Source: Mastacembelus armatus (lineage: Eukaryota; Chordata; Actinopteri; Synbranchiformes; Mastacembelidae). Taken from it: a DNA stretch of 64,000 nt. Shown in pieces: positions 39,632 through 52,866 of this stretch. Location of the stretch: NCBI RefSeq assembly GCF_900324485.2, contig NC_046650.1, positions 12,513,328-12,577,327 of the forward strand, written 5' to 3'. The notes beneath the pieces were generated by a model. That model saw only the letters and a program-made list of their open reading frames with translations, ran no database searches and had not been told where the DNA came from. Both the position numbers and the translations under genes were made by a program. Position 1 is the stretch's first letter. Each line of letters starts with the position of its first letter.

Positions 39632-40965
39632 ATGATCATGTCCATGTTCCTCCGCAAACAGAGACCCAGGCAGCCCGTCCAGCCCCCCGTCTCCAACAGG
39701 ACCCTGCACCACCCCTCTTTCCTGCCCCTGTACATGGTTGCAGGCTTTGGACACCAACACAGGGACTGTAACGGCCAGACAGGTGAGTCTGTTCTGTTTT
39801 TTTTTTTTTTAAGTTTCATCCAGCTGTGCAACCTCACTGGCAATTAAATGTCCTCCCTCCAGTCCATCCCATCATCCCAGAGGAGTTCTTCTACACTGAC
39901 CCCACCATGGGCTGTGGGAGGAGGATCCCCAACATAACCAGTGATCTCAGGGTAAGTTAGTTAGTGCAAACAGTGGACGGGCTTAAAAACCCTCACATTT
40001 AAAGCCTGTTGTCCTGGATAGAGTCTTTCATCCCTCAGCAGTAATGGGGTTTAATGAAAGTCTGATCTCATCTACATTTAAGCTAAACACCCTCTGGACG
40101 TTAAACTGATTCCAGAGCAGGCCCGTAAAGCTGGGTGTATATTGAGTAATGTAGTTAAAATACATACCATAAAATTATATTTTTAATTATATGATTAAAT
40201 ATAACTAACTCAAATTTTTTCACCTGTATTGTTTTTCTTCAGGTTTTCGATTGGTTCCAGCTCAACACTCCGCCACCAGTTATGTCCCCTTGCCCAGCCC
40301 CACTAGTCTGTCCAGACCCGTTCAGATCTGGTCCACATCCCACACGAAACCTGGGCAGCCCCACCTTGAGAACGCACGCACACCATCGCCAAGTGCCGCC
40401 GAGCCAGGTCGTCATCCAGCTTACCCAGGAGGAGGACCAGGCCGTAACTAACCTCCTGGAACTGCACCACCAAAGTGCAGAGACCCTTACTGCTGCACAA
40501 ATAGACTTTCCCACTGCTGTAGAGCTGAGGTCCAGCCTGTCCCATAGCCACCAAACACCTATGGACTCCACTTCAGCTGAGGAACTATGCAAGACCATGT
40601 GCAGTAACGTGCAGTGTCCAGTGGAGGTGCAGCAGGAAAGAGGTTGGTCAGATACAGAGCTTGAGGCAGCTAACACCCTCTTGAGTCACTTTAGCCTGAA
40701 AGAGGTGAACAGAATCCACAGCCAAAACCACCATAACTCAGCAGAAACACTTCCTGATCCTCTGCCATGCCTGGATCATGAAGATTCATCAGTAAGCACT
40801 GAAACCCAGTATGATGCTTTACGTGCAGGGGAGGAGCACAGGGTTGTCCCCGGAGAGACTGGGGAACGGGTGCTGTCGGATTCAGAGGGGGATGCTGTGG
40901 ATGTTCTCCTGAGCCTCGGGAACTTTGGATATTGTGCAGTGACTGTTCAGCGTAGATACTACTAG
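39632..40965 (+). CDS. Uncharacterised protein with membrane-like N-terminus and three acidic-LL motifs
   Basis: I do not recognise this gene. Three exons join in phase: 39632-39782, 39863-39951 and 40243-40965, giving 320 residues from the ATG at 39632. The frame stays open upstream to 39599 and reads TVVVILSLFMIMSMFLRKQR, a hydrophobic stretch followed by basic residues, so a 5' exon could add the start of a signal anchor. One candidate exon begins with the ATG at 39479, but its good donor does not fit this frame. The middle reads VHPIIPEEFFYTDPTMGCG. The large last exon (residues 81-320) is polar, rich in His, Ser, Glu and Thr. It holds three similar motifs at about 142-154, 217-230 and 294-306 with the pattern E-x-acidic or Q-A-A/V-x-x-L-L-E/S. 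Splice signals and the long open last exon support a real gene; function unknown. Confidence 0.65.
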
Positions 40966-42052
40966 ATCAGTGTTTTTTTTTTAAATTTCTCTTTGTTTTT
41001 TTGCACTTTACGTTTTGTTTTTCTTGCAGCAGTTCCCCTGCAACTTTTAACTCAGTCAAAGTAAAAGTTATTTGTCAAGGGTGAGAATTTATTTCACACT
41101 TGGAAAAAAAAAAAAAGAATGTTTTCATGTTTGAGCGACAGAAGCAAACACCTACTGTAGCTCAAAGGTGACAAGGTTTTTATTTAAAGCACTAGTACTG
41201 TTCTGAAGGAGAAAACGCTCCCTCGTCATTATTTACAACATATTATAGATTTACAGTTACCACCCCATCAGCAGACAGCAGGGGGCGCTATGACATTATT
41301 CCTTTGACACAAACTAGTTCACAGCTACAGAAATGTCACAACAGCTCAGGCTGCATTTACATGCATTTTCAAAGCCCTTGTGTGTGACATGGTCAAGACA
41401 CAGAGTTCTGTTTTGAGTTCATGCAAAGGTACTTCCTGATTAGACTTCCTTTGGGTTGGTCCTCTGTGGAGATGTATCCTGTTTAAACGCCGTTTAACAC
41501 TGTTGAATCTTCAGTCGAGATGGGTTTTTACTTTCTTGTATGAAGAAATGTGCCAAATCTGGTTTTTCTGGAAACCTTGCAACACTTGACAGATCCATTA
41601 TGGTTAATGACAGGAATTTGAATCGATTGCATGTGTGGGAGGACCTTTAACACGAGGAATTAACGGAAACACCCAGGGTTTTTCTCAACAGCAGTTCTGG
41701 CATTTATAAAATGTAGAATGACTGGCATGTCAGTCTGACTGCTTGATGCTTGTGCATGAGGAGACAGATGTTAACCGAGGGCCACGTGAACCTCCACATC
41801 TGTAATGCTGTGAGATGCTGATCTGGTATTGAATGCAAAAATGTAACCACAGTTTTGTTCAGAGTCAGAAGCTGCTGGTCCACCTCAAGCTCCCAGCTGT
41901 AGAGTGCGTGCATGTGGGCTGCAGTATGAATGAGGTGATGATTGCAGTTCTCCTATGACGTCTCAGGATCGCCACCCTTCTCGTTTTATCTTTCATTTCC
42001 TGGTTTCTAGAAGCCAACACATAGCTTGCTGGTCTCCATTCCTCATATCTTT
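40966..42052. other. Convergent 3' UTRs of the uncharacterised gene and arhgef15
   Basis: No coding exon. A minus-strand AATAAA (41184-41179) probably ends arhgef15, giving a 3' UTR of about 0.9 kb. A plus-strand signal for the other gene is not clear. A CTCF-like motif is at 41274-41290. Confidence 0.5.
41274..41290 (+). promoter_or_regulatory. CTCF-like motif
   Basis: GACAGCAGGGGGCGCTA matches the CTCF core closely. It lies in the arhgef15 3' UTR between two convergent genes. Confidence 0.45.
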
Positions 42053-45000
42053 TTAAATATTATTGACCCCTCGATCCATCAACCTTCTGAGCACCTTGCT
42101 GTTTGCAACAATACTCGCAGCCTGCATGACTCTGTAGCGCTCTCTGAGGTTTCGCCGCCTGACGTGCTCGTTGGTGATCTCTATGACGTTTCCTGCAGGG
42201 AACCAGCCCTTCTGACCGTCAGACAGGCAGCTGCCCTCATACCAGCCTGGAAAAAGTGAAAAAATGGAGAGAGAGGAGGGGGAGGAGGAAGGAGAACAAA
42301 GGGGAAGATTGGATGTTTCTCTGTCGTCCATGCAAGAAAGTCAAAGCATATCAATGAACCGCTAAAGTGGAGAGTTCAGAATTGAGGCAGGATAAATAAG
42401 TGGAGTCAAGGGTAAAGGGTTAATGACACAAAGCCATATTTTAGATCTCAAATAAGAAACTTGCTGCAGGTGTGTGAAGGAAATATTTACTGTACAATCC
42501 TAAATCTGATCATCTCATTTGATCGTGTTTTACATGTAAGGCCAGACTGTCTCTGTCACAGTCTAGTGCTAAATAAGCAAAGCTTTATTTTTCCTGTACG
42601 TTCTTACCCTCGTTTGTTTTACGGATGATGTTGACGATGTCAGCCGGCTCCAGGGAGAGTTCGTCGGCCTGCTGGGCGATGTACTGCTCCACACACTGCA
42701 CCTGAGGACAGTCTGACACACAAACACTACTATTACAAACTACAGACACAAAGTCAGTGTCATCTTTAACAACAGATGCATCACTTTGTGTGCTTCCTCA
42801 CCCCAGTCCTCATAAATGACTTCATCTTCATCTTGGTCTGGGTTGTTGGTGCTGGGGAAAGCAGCCACCCACCTGTGCATGTCTGATCTGTTGACAGCAA
42901 ACAATGAAGTGAGGTGTGTGAAGCCTTGTTGCGTAATGCAACATGAGCCCTGTATATTGTTAACGTGCAAACAGAGAAAGGAACTCACTGGGAAGGAGCT
43001 TTGAGCAGCCGATCTATCGTTCGTCCCTGATGGTTTTCCAGCAGCGTGAGGTTGAAGCAGTTCTCACAGGGGTTGCTGCTGTTTCCACTTTCATCCACTT
43101 GCTGCACCTGCACCAGGGAGCGATGGGCGTGGTCGAGAACAACAAAACGCTCCGCGCTGTTCAAGAAAGAAAAAGATGTAAGTTGGTGTTTTCATGTTAG
43201 TTTGGGCTGGTAGTGAAACTAGAATTTCAATTTCTCCGCAAACACTTAATTCCTGCAACGATTGCGGAACTTTGGGCACGTTATAATGAGTCATGAGTAG
43301 TGAGTGGTTAAATTTGTCATCTTAAAAGGGAAATCACGACAGTTTGTCAAATGAGCAGGTTTTGTCTGCTCAGCTTCTAAGGATAAATCGGCATCTAAAT
43401 AAGTGAGATGAGCCAAGCAGACTGTTATTAATAGCATCTGTTAATGATACATCATCATTTATGATCTTAAGTATGGAGTGCAGTTTCCTAAGACAGGAAA
43501 CTATAGTATATAGCATGGATTTACAGAATAATCTGCAGGTAGAGTGAATTTATGGCTATTGTTTTCTGTTGTGCAACATATTATTGCTGTGTCTGATATC
43601 AATTATTTCTGCCTCACCCCTTTTTGGCAGTGATAATGAGCAGATCATTGAAGAGGAACAGGTAGACGGAGTTGAACTTGTGCCTCGTGTTGAAAAGAGT
43701 GGCACCTTTGGATATTTCCTGCAGCTCTCCCTTCTTCTCCAAATAGCGAGTCTGAGAGATGATGGGGATGGCCTGGTGAGGACAGGAGCACATGTCCAAG
43801 TAAGTCAAGTCCAAGTAAAATGCTGGTTGCTGAAGTCACGGACACATTTATTGTTACAGAGTTTACCTTGAGCTTGTCAAACTCCAGTGTTTTAGAGATA
43901 TAGATCAACTCCTCCATCAGTCTCATCTTTCCCACCTCAGTGTTACACACATCAATGATCTGTGTGTGAGATAAAGAGATTAATGTATGAAATAAACACG
44001 TCAGTCAAGAGATGCTTCTTCTTCTCTCCCTGCTTAAAAAACTCATATTCCGTTCATCCATTATCTACACTCACACTCACTCCTATGGGCAATTTAGAGT
44101 CACCAATCAACCTGACATACATGTTTTTGGACTGTGGGAGGAAACCAGAGTACCTGGAGAAAACCCACACAAGCACAGGGAGAACATGCAAACTCCACAC
44201 AGAAAGGTCCCTGCTGGGTCTTGAACCAGGAAACCTCTTGCTGTGAGGCAACAATGCTAAACACTTACCCACTGTGCCGCCCCATATTCTGTTCAGCATT
44301 CATTATATAAGAGAATCACATTCATTCAAACAAACGTCCCTCAGTCTCCCACTGCAATCTGTGACTCTCAGTCACTGCAGAGCTCATTTAATAGGAAATC
44401 TCTCATTCAGACAATGGCTGGCATCAAATCTTTAGAGGCACACAAAGCACTTGAGAGTCAGACTATATGCATCAGTGTGACAGAGGGAGGGTGAAGAACG
44501 AGAGGCATTTACCTTTGACACTGATGCCAAAGCCTTGGATGCCGTCTCTTCTGCTGTCGTCCCTTCTGTTGTTCTCTTCAGTATGTTCTGCAATGACAAC
44601 ACACATCTATATTTCTGCCACAGGCAAACAGCATCAACAGAACACACTACTTTCCTCAAAAGGCAAACAGGTTTATAAGGTTGTGGCAAGGAGTGTTTTT
44701 GTGTTTGCTTATATTTAGACAGTTGTAGTTAGTGTGGAATGAGGCTGCAGAGTACTTCCTCTTAGTGGGCTGCATTTTAATCAAGCCCCAGTAACATTTG
44801 CCACGAAACAAAAACAAGAGCAACCGTTTCCACCTAAAGCACTGACTTTGTTTGAACTACAATAATATTTTTTCACCTCTACAAGCATTTTGATGCGTGT
44901 TATTCGCTGGAAGGGCAGCAGCAAAAAGGACATGAAGGGCAGCCGCTGGCACTGAGGCGACTCCTGCAGGCGAGTGATGACTGCAGCAAACTGCACATTG

Positions 45001-48000
45001 TTCTTCCTGTACACAGGAAATGGTTAAGTTATGAATGGCATTTAATGCAGTTGTGACATTACTATGCTGGTGGAATAGAGAGAAGGAAGTTAGAACAGCC
45101 AACATTTCTCATATTCATGCTTCAACTTTGATTTATGCAGCTAAAGTATGAGGAAGCAGGAGCTGATTGAGATGCAGATGTTACTTACATGAGCTTGGTG
45201 AAAGTTTGTTCCTGGTAGATTTGGTTGCGAACGTAGTCGATGTACACTGGGAACTTGTGCTGGGAGTGGTAGAATATAATGTCACAGATGTCTGAGAAGA
45301 CCAGTTTCTCAAAAATGCGGTCCTCCAAGTCTTTCAAGAACCTGGGAAGTCAACGAGCACAGGTTTCACTACAAACTTAAAAACATGTTGAACCCCACTT
45401 TAATAAAAACATATTACATACTTCTCTTACCATGTCTTTATTTTTTATCGTGACCTCAGTTCAAGTCATAAATCACTGTCCTATTTCCCCTCTCCTGTAT
45501 TTGGTTTCATCCCACCTTCTGGCATTTCTCACCTCTCGCTGACCTCTCTGATCTTGAGGATGCTGGAGAAGAGAGTTTTCTTCTCCATGATGATCATCGT
45601 CTCCTCCAGCTCTCTGCTGTCCAGGAAGTGCTCGGTCAGGACTTGCAGGGATCGAAGGTAAGAGGCCTCTGATGTTAAAACCTCAAACATACTCTACCAG
45701 GGGGGAAAAAAATCATAATATGTAGCAGAAAATGCAGAACTCTTTGATGAAAATTCATGTTTATGAAAAAACACCATCAGCAACTCAATAAAAAGCTTTT
45801 CAGGGAGAACCAATGCTTTGTTATGTTTTGATGATGTTTTTTTCTTTGGAAACTCCTGTTGGAAAGTTAGGCCTGTGACTGTAAAAGCTTTCATGAAGTC
45901 CAGATAAGGTTAATCAATATCATATTGCAGCAGTGAGTGATACAGTGAGGGGGAATTGACCTTAATTTATATAAAACCATCCCCTGATTACTTTAAGATG
46001 TGATTTCTAACTTGACACTGCATCTCCCTTTTCTCTTCTCCTTGCCTCATTGATTTTTTTTTTATGCAGTCTCTCCTCTCTACATTAGCCTCTCCCTCCT
46101 CTCTCTCACCTCTTGGTATTTGCACTGCTCAGGGGTGAGCTGCTCCAGCACCCCAGTTTCTTGCACCTTCGGGAGGCCCTGCCACAGGGTGCTCTGGCCT
46201 GGCACAGGAACAGGGGTTCCCATGGGTGGTCCGTTCCCAATGGCAGGCCCACGGCCAATAATGTCCATTGCATAATCCGCACTGGTCTTACTGATGTTAC
46301 GTGTAACGGTCTGCCGCTGGATCTCCCTGCTGATGACAGAGGCACGGTACGTCTGGTACAGGGGCTCTGATGAGAGAGGAAATGTTATTTACAGAAAAAT
46401 CCATTGTACAACTGTAAATGCCCACTCACATGACATTTGATCTGTGTCAGTGTGGACTAACAAGGATAAAACTGGAAAGATGCAGACGAAAGGCCTGGCT
46501 GAATATGTATAATTTCTTAAAACGTGCAAAGAAAGAATTGAATTACATACAATCAATATGGCTCATTGTGAAACCACTTTCAATTTCCCTTCACTCTCTT
46601 TCTCAGCTCTGTTTATTACAGGAGGAGGCCTTACCATCCTGCAGACAGGACTCCCAGTTGAATGAAGACTGTCTCTTCAGGTGCCTGAAGCAGAAAGTAT
46701 GGAAAGAGGACAACAACAGAGTGAACGACACAGTTTTTTATTCCTTCACACACACAAGAACATGCTAATGTAAGATTAAGCCCAATGAAATGTTACATTT
46801 TTTTTATTATCAACAAAGTCCACAGAAAGAATAAAACCAACACCATGTTAGTCATCTCTAAACAATGACTTTAATACTGCCTGGCAGTGATAACTCACAG
46901 TGTGTCCAGAGTGTCCACTTCCTCTCCGTCATTTCCTCCATCCTCCTCCCCATCTACAAACACAAGAAAATGGTGCTATTGCTCTTTATTACACAGAAAA
47001 ATAAGAATTTGTGCATCATGTGATGCTCAACTCAGGTAAATATAAAACCTGTTCTGTACAAACCCTTCGTCTGAGTGAGGTTTTGCAGTGAGACACTGCT
47101 GAGCCTTCTGGGATCTGTCTTTGGTGGTGGAGGTGGGGGTCTATGAGGTATGAGGGTGATGGCTGGGGGTGGAGTGATGGCCCGCCGGGGGCTTGTCCCA
47201 CTGGCAGTGGAGATCCTGGGGGAAATAGCTCGCAAGGCACGCCTCTCATCCAGAGTGGGCTGGGGAAGAGGAATGCCACCTCGGGGAGCTGGCGAGTGGC
47301 TGCGGCTGACTGGATTTAAAGGCATCCTTGGTGGGATGGCAGGCGGCACATTATCTGGGCTTAAGATGGACTCGTTGTGGTTTGACAGAGACTCAGACAT
47401 GGGGTCTGATAAACTGGGGGACATTTTATATCGATGGCTTGGTTTGAGCACTTTGATCAGAGGGATATCCAGTTCCCTACACACAGGCGTGGGCTTTTTA
47501 GAAGTGAGGTCAAACACCGGAAGTATAGCCTCATAAATATTTTCTTTTTCATCTTCGGGGGGTCTGTGGGTGACTGATGGTGCTTGAGTTCTTTTTGGAG
47601 GAACAGGGGGAGACTGAGTGCGACTGGCAGCAGGGCAGTTGAGAATAGTGTGAGGGCCGGGGTCCGAGCGCCTCCTGTGGCCATTAGGGATCAGAACATC
47701 CAAAGACTGGCGTAAATTTGCTCTTTCCACATCCAATACGTCCTTTCCGTCAACCATTGTCTCCACTTTCACTTGAGTGTGATCATCCTTTTCTCCTCCA
47801 ACCTCCAGTGCGCCATTTTCCACATCAACCGACACCCATATTAGTTTCATGCCAGGTCGCTGGCGATGACAAACACAGCTGCAGCCTGGTTCACAGCAGG
47901 GACTTAGAGGTGTGTCTGGATGGGGCTCCACCTGTGCTTTAGTTCCTCTAGTTGGCTGGGACTCCTCCTCCTTTCCATCGCGTGCTGGATCAAACAAACA

Positions 48001-49766
48001 CAGATTTACTACTTTGAAATGATTAGGAGGAAAATCACTGCAGTCGTCTCTGACATGTTTAGTTCTTCTTGTGGGGAGAAACATGAGCTGACTGATGGGA
48101 AAGAGCCATTTCCCTTCCACATCTTTCCTAAATGTGTATCCCCAGATAGAATCGAGATCTGTTTTATCATGGCAGTGTTGAGTCAGCTGTTTATCATTAT
48201 GCAGTGCATCAGCGTCATAAAATATTTATGCAAATTTTAGAGTTAGAAGGGAAAAATCCATTACTGGCAAAAGGAAGTAAAGAGGCGTAGTAAAATAATT
48301 AATGTTAATGAGTTCAGTGAGTAAGCAGATGAAAGTGAAAGGAAAAAGTCAGAGGAGAAAGGATATGTCACTTTAAATCTACACAGATATCTGTGCAAAC
48401 TGAATCTTTTGGGGTCAGATTGAAAAATGTAATTTGAAGATGTCACCTTGGGAAATTGTGATGGGTGATTAATATTCTGTATTAGCTACTGATACACAGT
48501 TGAGTGGCAAAGACTTAGGTCCTGATTAAATTCCTTTCTGTGCCTGAAGGGGAACTAAAACAAGGAAGTATGTGTATCTGAAGAGGGAACTAATCAACAA
48601 CCAATAAAATGTCACTTCTTCTTTTGCCGAGCTGACCCAGCAAGGATCATCCCAACACCAATGAACCACAGGTTGAAAATGAAAATGAAAAATGTGAAAA
48701 GCTTCAATGTGTTCTTTACTTTAGCACAATAACCAAACAACAGCAACTAGAAGCTACAGGGAAGCAATGAGTGAAGATGGATATGAGTACTCATGTGTCA
48801 GTGCTGCAAGTAAGCCTCAGTTTCTGCTTTCGGATCACTCAGGAACATGCACGCACACGTACTCGCTCCCTCATTGTATGCAGGTGATCAGCTGACTGAC
48901 AGAACCTGTTTATGGCTGAGACATAACTCTCATCCGATTGCTCATATGTGCATTCACACACTTTGTATGTGAGATGATGTTTTTCTGCCGGTTTTGATTC
49001 ATGGGATTGAGCTTGAATTTACACTCCACTCAGTCTGTGAAGCTTTTTACACTTCAGGGTGTGTGTGGATGATAGATTTAATTTACACTGTCAGCTGATC
49101 TCTGTTTTACTAAGCTGCAGTAAAGGTTTCCAGCTCTAAATAGAAGCCAAAAATGAAAGTACAACTTTTTAACTTCATTTTCAAGAAACCACGTGACACA
49201 GATTCCTAATGACAAGAGGCACGTGCTGTTTTTGCAGAACTAAACTAGCCGCAATCTGTGCCCACATCATTATAATTTGCCGTGATCTTATAATGAGCAC
49301 TCCATCTGTGACTGTGGTAATCATATTATTATTATTATTATTAAAACCAGGACATTAATCCTGAATAAAAGTGTAAATTAAAATCCACTGCACCTGATCG
49401 ACTCCCCTCCACACTGATGCCATTCAACAAGTCCTGTTTCACGGGATCTTTCTGCTTCTGCGGGGGATGGCTCCTCTTCATAGGCAGTGGCGGCACCTGC
49501 TCTTGACCTGTCTGGAAGTCTGGACTGGGCTTTGTCATAGGAGGCGTTTTGGGCTGTTTAGTTGGCTTTGGTTCTGGGGTATTATTAATGGTTTGTTCCT
49601 CTGGGCCCGGTTGGCTGAAAATGGTCACAATTCTTTTGACTATCCCATCAGATTGGCTTGTACTGCTTCCTGTTAAGCTGGCTTGTGTTGATGGCTTTGG
49701 GGGGACCTCTGGTCTTGGTTTGGCATCAGGTATGCGGGTTAACGAAGACGTGTCCTGGACAGACAT
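42053..49766 (-). CDS. arhgef15: arhgef15 (ephexin-5), Rho guanine nucleotide exchange factor
   Basis: ARHGEF15 activates RhoA in vascular cells and neurons. Fifteen minus-strand exons join in phase: 49766-49394, 47984-47064, 46953-46899, 46684-46635, 46366-46110, 45693-45533, 45341-45189, 45006-44877, 44587-44513, 43959-43867, 43772-43618, 43156-42989, 42887-42802, 42712-42608 and 42246-42053, giving 991 residues (human 841). The start MSVQDTSSL has a good context; the frame extended to 49820 starts with TTG. A long proline-rich N-terminus contains [10 protein letters not shown] and [11 protein letters not shown], diagnostic of ARHGEF15. DH spans about 553-745 ([31 protein letters not shown]). 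PH spans about 775-895 ([19 protein letters not shown]). A complete SH3 lies at about 898-955 (ALYDY-like [32 protein letters not shown]). The SH3 is better kept than the human C-terminus I recall. Confidence 0.93.
44045..44283 (-). repeat. tRNA-headed fish SINE-like repeat, minus orientation
   Basis: Read on the minus strand it starts GGGGCGGCACAGTGG and has a box A-like GTTTAGCATTG and a box B-like GGTTCAAGACC. The body contains GTTTGCATGTTCTCC and TTGGTGACTCTAAATTG, and it ends near ATAATGGATG. Compared with the copy at 51948-52293 it lacks the middle-to-3' segment. It lies in an arhgef15 intron. The exact family name is uncertain. Confidence 0.75.
49325..49344. repeat. (ATT)n microsatellite
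   Basis: A short ATT repeat just downstream of the first arhgef15 coding exon, in the intron. Confidence 0.8.
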
Positions 49767-51947
49767 GGTAGCTGGAGGTGGTCTTCTCTTACAGCGTATT
49801 TCACTTCCAGCTCTGGCCAATCAGAGGTCAGGCTATGAGGACAATGGTCAGCGTGCAGATGTCATCATCACCTGATGAGTGAAGAGAAAGAAAGATATTT
49901 TTATATTTGTAGTGTTCAGACCCAAACAAACTAACTGGACTGGCAGCCAGACTACCTCTTTTCCTAATCTTTACAAAGAATCATTCTTTCACTAAGAAAG
50001 AAGTAGGTCTGGCTGACCAGGCTACCAACTAAACATCACCTGAGACAGTTTATCAGATTTCAAGCAGCTCCAGCGCCACAAAAAGCTTCCTACAGCTTTG
50101 TCACTGTATTCCTCCTTTGACCTGTGAAGTTTCCATCTAACGCTATATAAATTAGATAGGACAATGGGGGCATCCTTGGGCCCTAAAGTAGTTGTTCTGA
50201 ACAGCCAGAAGAAAATAGAAGAAATGGGATTTCTTTCAGTTTCTTTTTTATTACATTTTTCTATTTTTATTTAATCGACTGGACTGAATACTTTCACATC
50301 CTCAGGCCCCATAAACAGGCTCATAACCTGTGAAATAGAGTCAGACATAGAGTCTGATTTACTTGAACTATTTGGGGAGTTTATATGTTAATTAGACACT
50401 TTATTAGTGCATATTAGTGAGCTGATGGGATGAGGAGAGACAGACATGGCGAATGATCTGCATTAAAGGGCCCTGACTGGGTTTGATCTGAGGATGTTGC
50501 AAAATGCCACAAACCCTATAGATTAGGGGTTCTCAATCTTTTTGCTTGGGATAAATGGGTTATTTTCTACAGTCAAAATAGACAACTCACAACATTGCAT
50601 GGTTCCTTATTTCCATTACAGTATAATCCTAACATCAGACCTTGAACCCATTACTGCAAAGCCTTCACTTTATGGCCTCACAGGAAAATGAACTTTGCAC
50701 ATTTGGGAACCTGGAGAGAGAACATTCCCACAAATAAAACAAGAGATAATGTAAAACCACCTGATAAGTCTGCTTACTGTACCACAAGGTGAAAGGAAAT
50801 CCAGACCTGTAACTACAGACTGATTTTTCCATTGAAAACGTTTTTACTGGTTGGAATATGTCAGCATGATTAGAGCAGGGACACAGATCAAACATGAGGT
50901 TTCCAGTATTGTATGATTCATGAAATACTAGTGCAGGTCAATTAATAATTAACTACTGTCACAATAGAAACATATAATAATCCTCACCCCACCCTATCCA
51001 TTGTTGCCCTGACAGGTTACCTTCCAGCTATAGGCGCTCTGACATAGTCCGTACGTCTTATTTGAGCAATTGCACAATGGCTTGTTTGACAGCTGCTTTT
51101 TGATACTGGATTATTTTTATTCCTTGTATATGGTTTTCCCACAGACACCCATATGAACATGTGAGTTTACTTGTGTACTCACACAAAAACATGAGCATGC
51201 ACCCACTGGCAGTCAAGCCTGCAAAAGATAATAGCTTGCACTAGTGAAATCTTTCATAATTCAGTCCCTGACAAATGTTTGCATTCAAAGCACTGCAGTC
51301 GTTCAAATGACACTGCTAACCGAAACACTTAGCCTGAACCTTTTTCCAGTGTCTATAAAAAGAAACATGATGACGATAAAATGAAACTCCATTTCCATTC
51401 TGGGTGACCAATTGGCCATGCTGCAGATTCTTCTCATCATGTGTTTTCATGTGTGGGCAACAGCTGATGCCACAGCAAAACGAACAAGGGCTAGTCATCT
51501 TTAAAATGAAGCTACAGACTTTTCTGCACAGCTCTGTGTCACTATGGATAAATGGCATGTAGCATGTAGACTGAAAGTCACTGCTACCTTCATGTTATTA
51601 ATCTGACCCTTGCAAATCCCCGAAGTTTATGCAAGCAACTATAATGGGTTCTTGCCTGGGTGTTTTCCCACAGAACTTATTAAAAGCAATAACACACAAC
51701 CAGCAGCTGTTTGTTATTGAGAAATTGCACCAGCTCGTCAGACCAGTTTGAAAGCAAAGTACACCGTGCACAGTCATTAAGAATGTAATAAAAAGACAGA
51801 CTGGGTTTTCAGTTTCAGCCTAACAGGAAAATGATTCTGTGCTCACAAACAAACAGCCAACTTAATTATAACATGACAGCAGGTAAGAAAACATCAGAAG
51901 GTTCCTTTGATAATTACACACTAGGAACAATCATCCTTTCATTTTAG

Positions 51948-52293
51948 GGGCCTAACAGCAAGAAGGTCCTGGGTTTTTCAACCCGGCCTTTCTGTGTGGA
52001 GTTTGCATGTTCTCCCTGTGCTTGTGTGGGTTTTCTCCAGGTACTCTGGTTTCCTCCCACAGTCCAAAAACATGTATGTCAGGTTGATTGGTGACTCTAA
52101 ATTGCCCATAGGAGTGAGTGTGAGTGTGTGAGGTTGTTTGTCTCTATGTGGCCCTGTGATGGACTGGTGACCTGTCCAGGGTGGACCCCTGCCTTTCACC
52201 CAAAGAGAGCTGGGATAGGCTCCAGCAGATCCCTGTGACCCTGGTTAAAGGAATAAGCGGGTATAGATAATGGATGGATGGATGGATGGATGG
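51948..52293 (+). repeat. Fish SINE-like repeat with (GGAT)n tail, plus orientation
   Basis: It shares the body of the 44.0-kb copy over about 150 bases at very high identity. It continues through GGGATAGGCTCCAGCAG and ends in a TGGA tandem tail at 52270-52293. The tRNA-like head is truncated at the 5' end. It lies in the predicted first intron of arhgef15. Confidence 0.75.
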
Positions 52294-52801
52294 ATCCTTT
52301 CATTTTCATTTTCATTACTCCTAACATTATATGCCACAGCAATCTATGTCTGGATGTATCTATGTGCATTGCAGTTCTTTCCAGATTTCTGTTTTGGCTG
52401 TCAGGTTATTATCATTGTCCACAGGGTGACATAAAAACATTTAATAGGAGGGTGTTCACACTCACAAACCACTGATCTGGATGTTTAACATCCATGTATA
52501 ACAAATTCTCATTGTGTCTGTTATTGCACACACAATGAGCATACACTTGAGTTTACGTTCCCCTTTGACGTTCAATCAGCTTTACTCCATTGACCTGGTT
52601 CGTTCAATAGCTGCATCCGCCAGTCTGCTGGACCCTCCACACACTCAGGCTGGGTCAGTGGGCCAGCCTTTCATTCCAGTAAGTGTATTTGCCCTGTTAA
52701 ATCCCATACATATCAGATATGGTGTGATCCCTTAAATCAGACCAGTTTGAGAACAATTCTTAAGTGCTTAGCCTAAAGCAAGCGTGCATTAACACAATGC
52801 T

Positions 52802-52824
52802 TTGTGTGTGTGTGTGTGTGTGGT

Positions 52825-52864
<40 letters not shown>
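52802..52864. repeat. (GT)n microsatellite
   Basis: A GT tract with one short interruption, about 60 bases, inside the predicted arhgef15 intron 1. Confidence 0.9.

Positions 52865-52866
<2 letters not shown>

Noticed and set aside
39409-39771. 120-codon frame across two T-runs
   Set aside because: It translates poly-T tracts into poly-Phe and runs through an intron. The spliced frame of the uncharacterised gene is a better explanation.
49767-49820. N-terminal extension of arhgef15 to 49820
   Set aside because: The codon at 49820 is TTG. The ATG at 49766 has a good context and resembles the human start.
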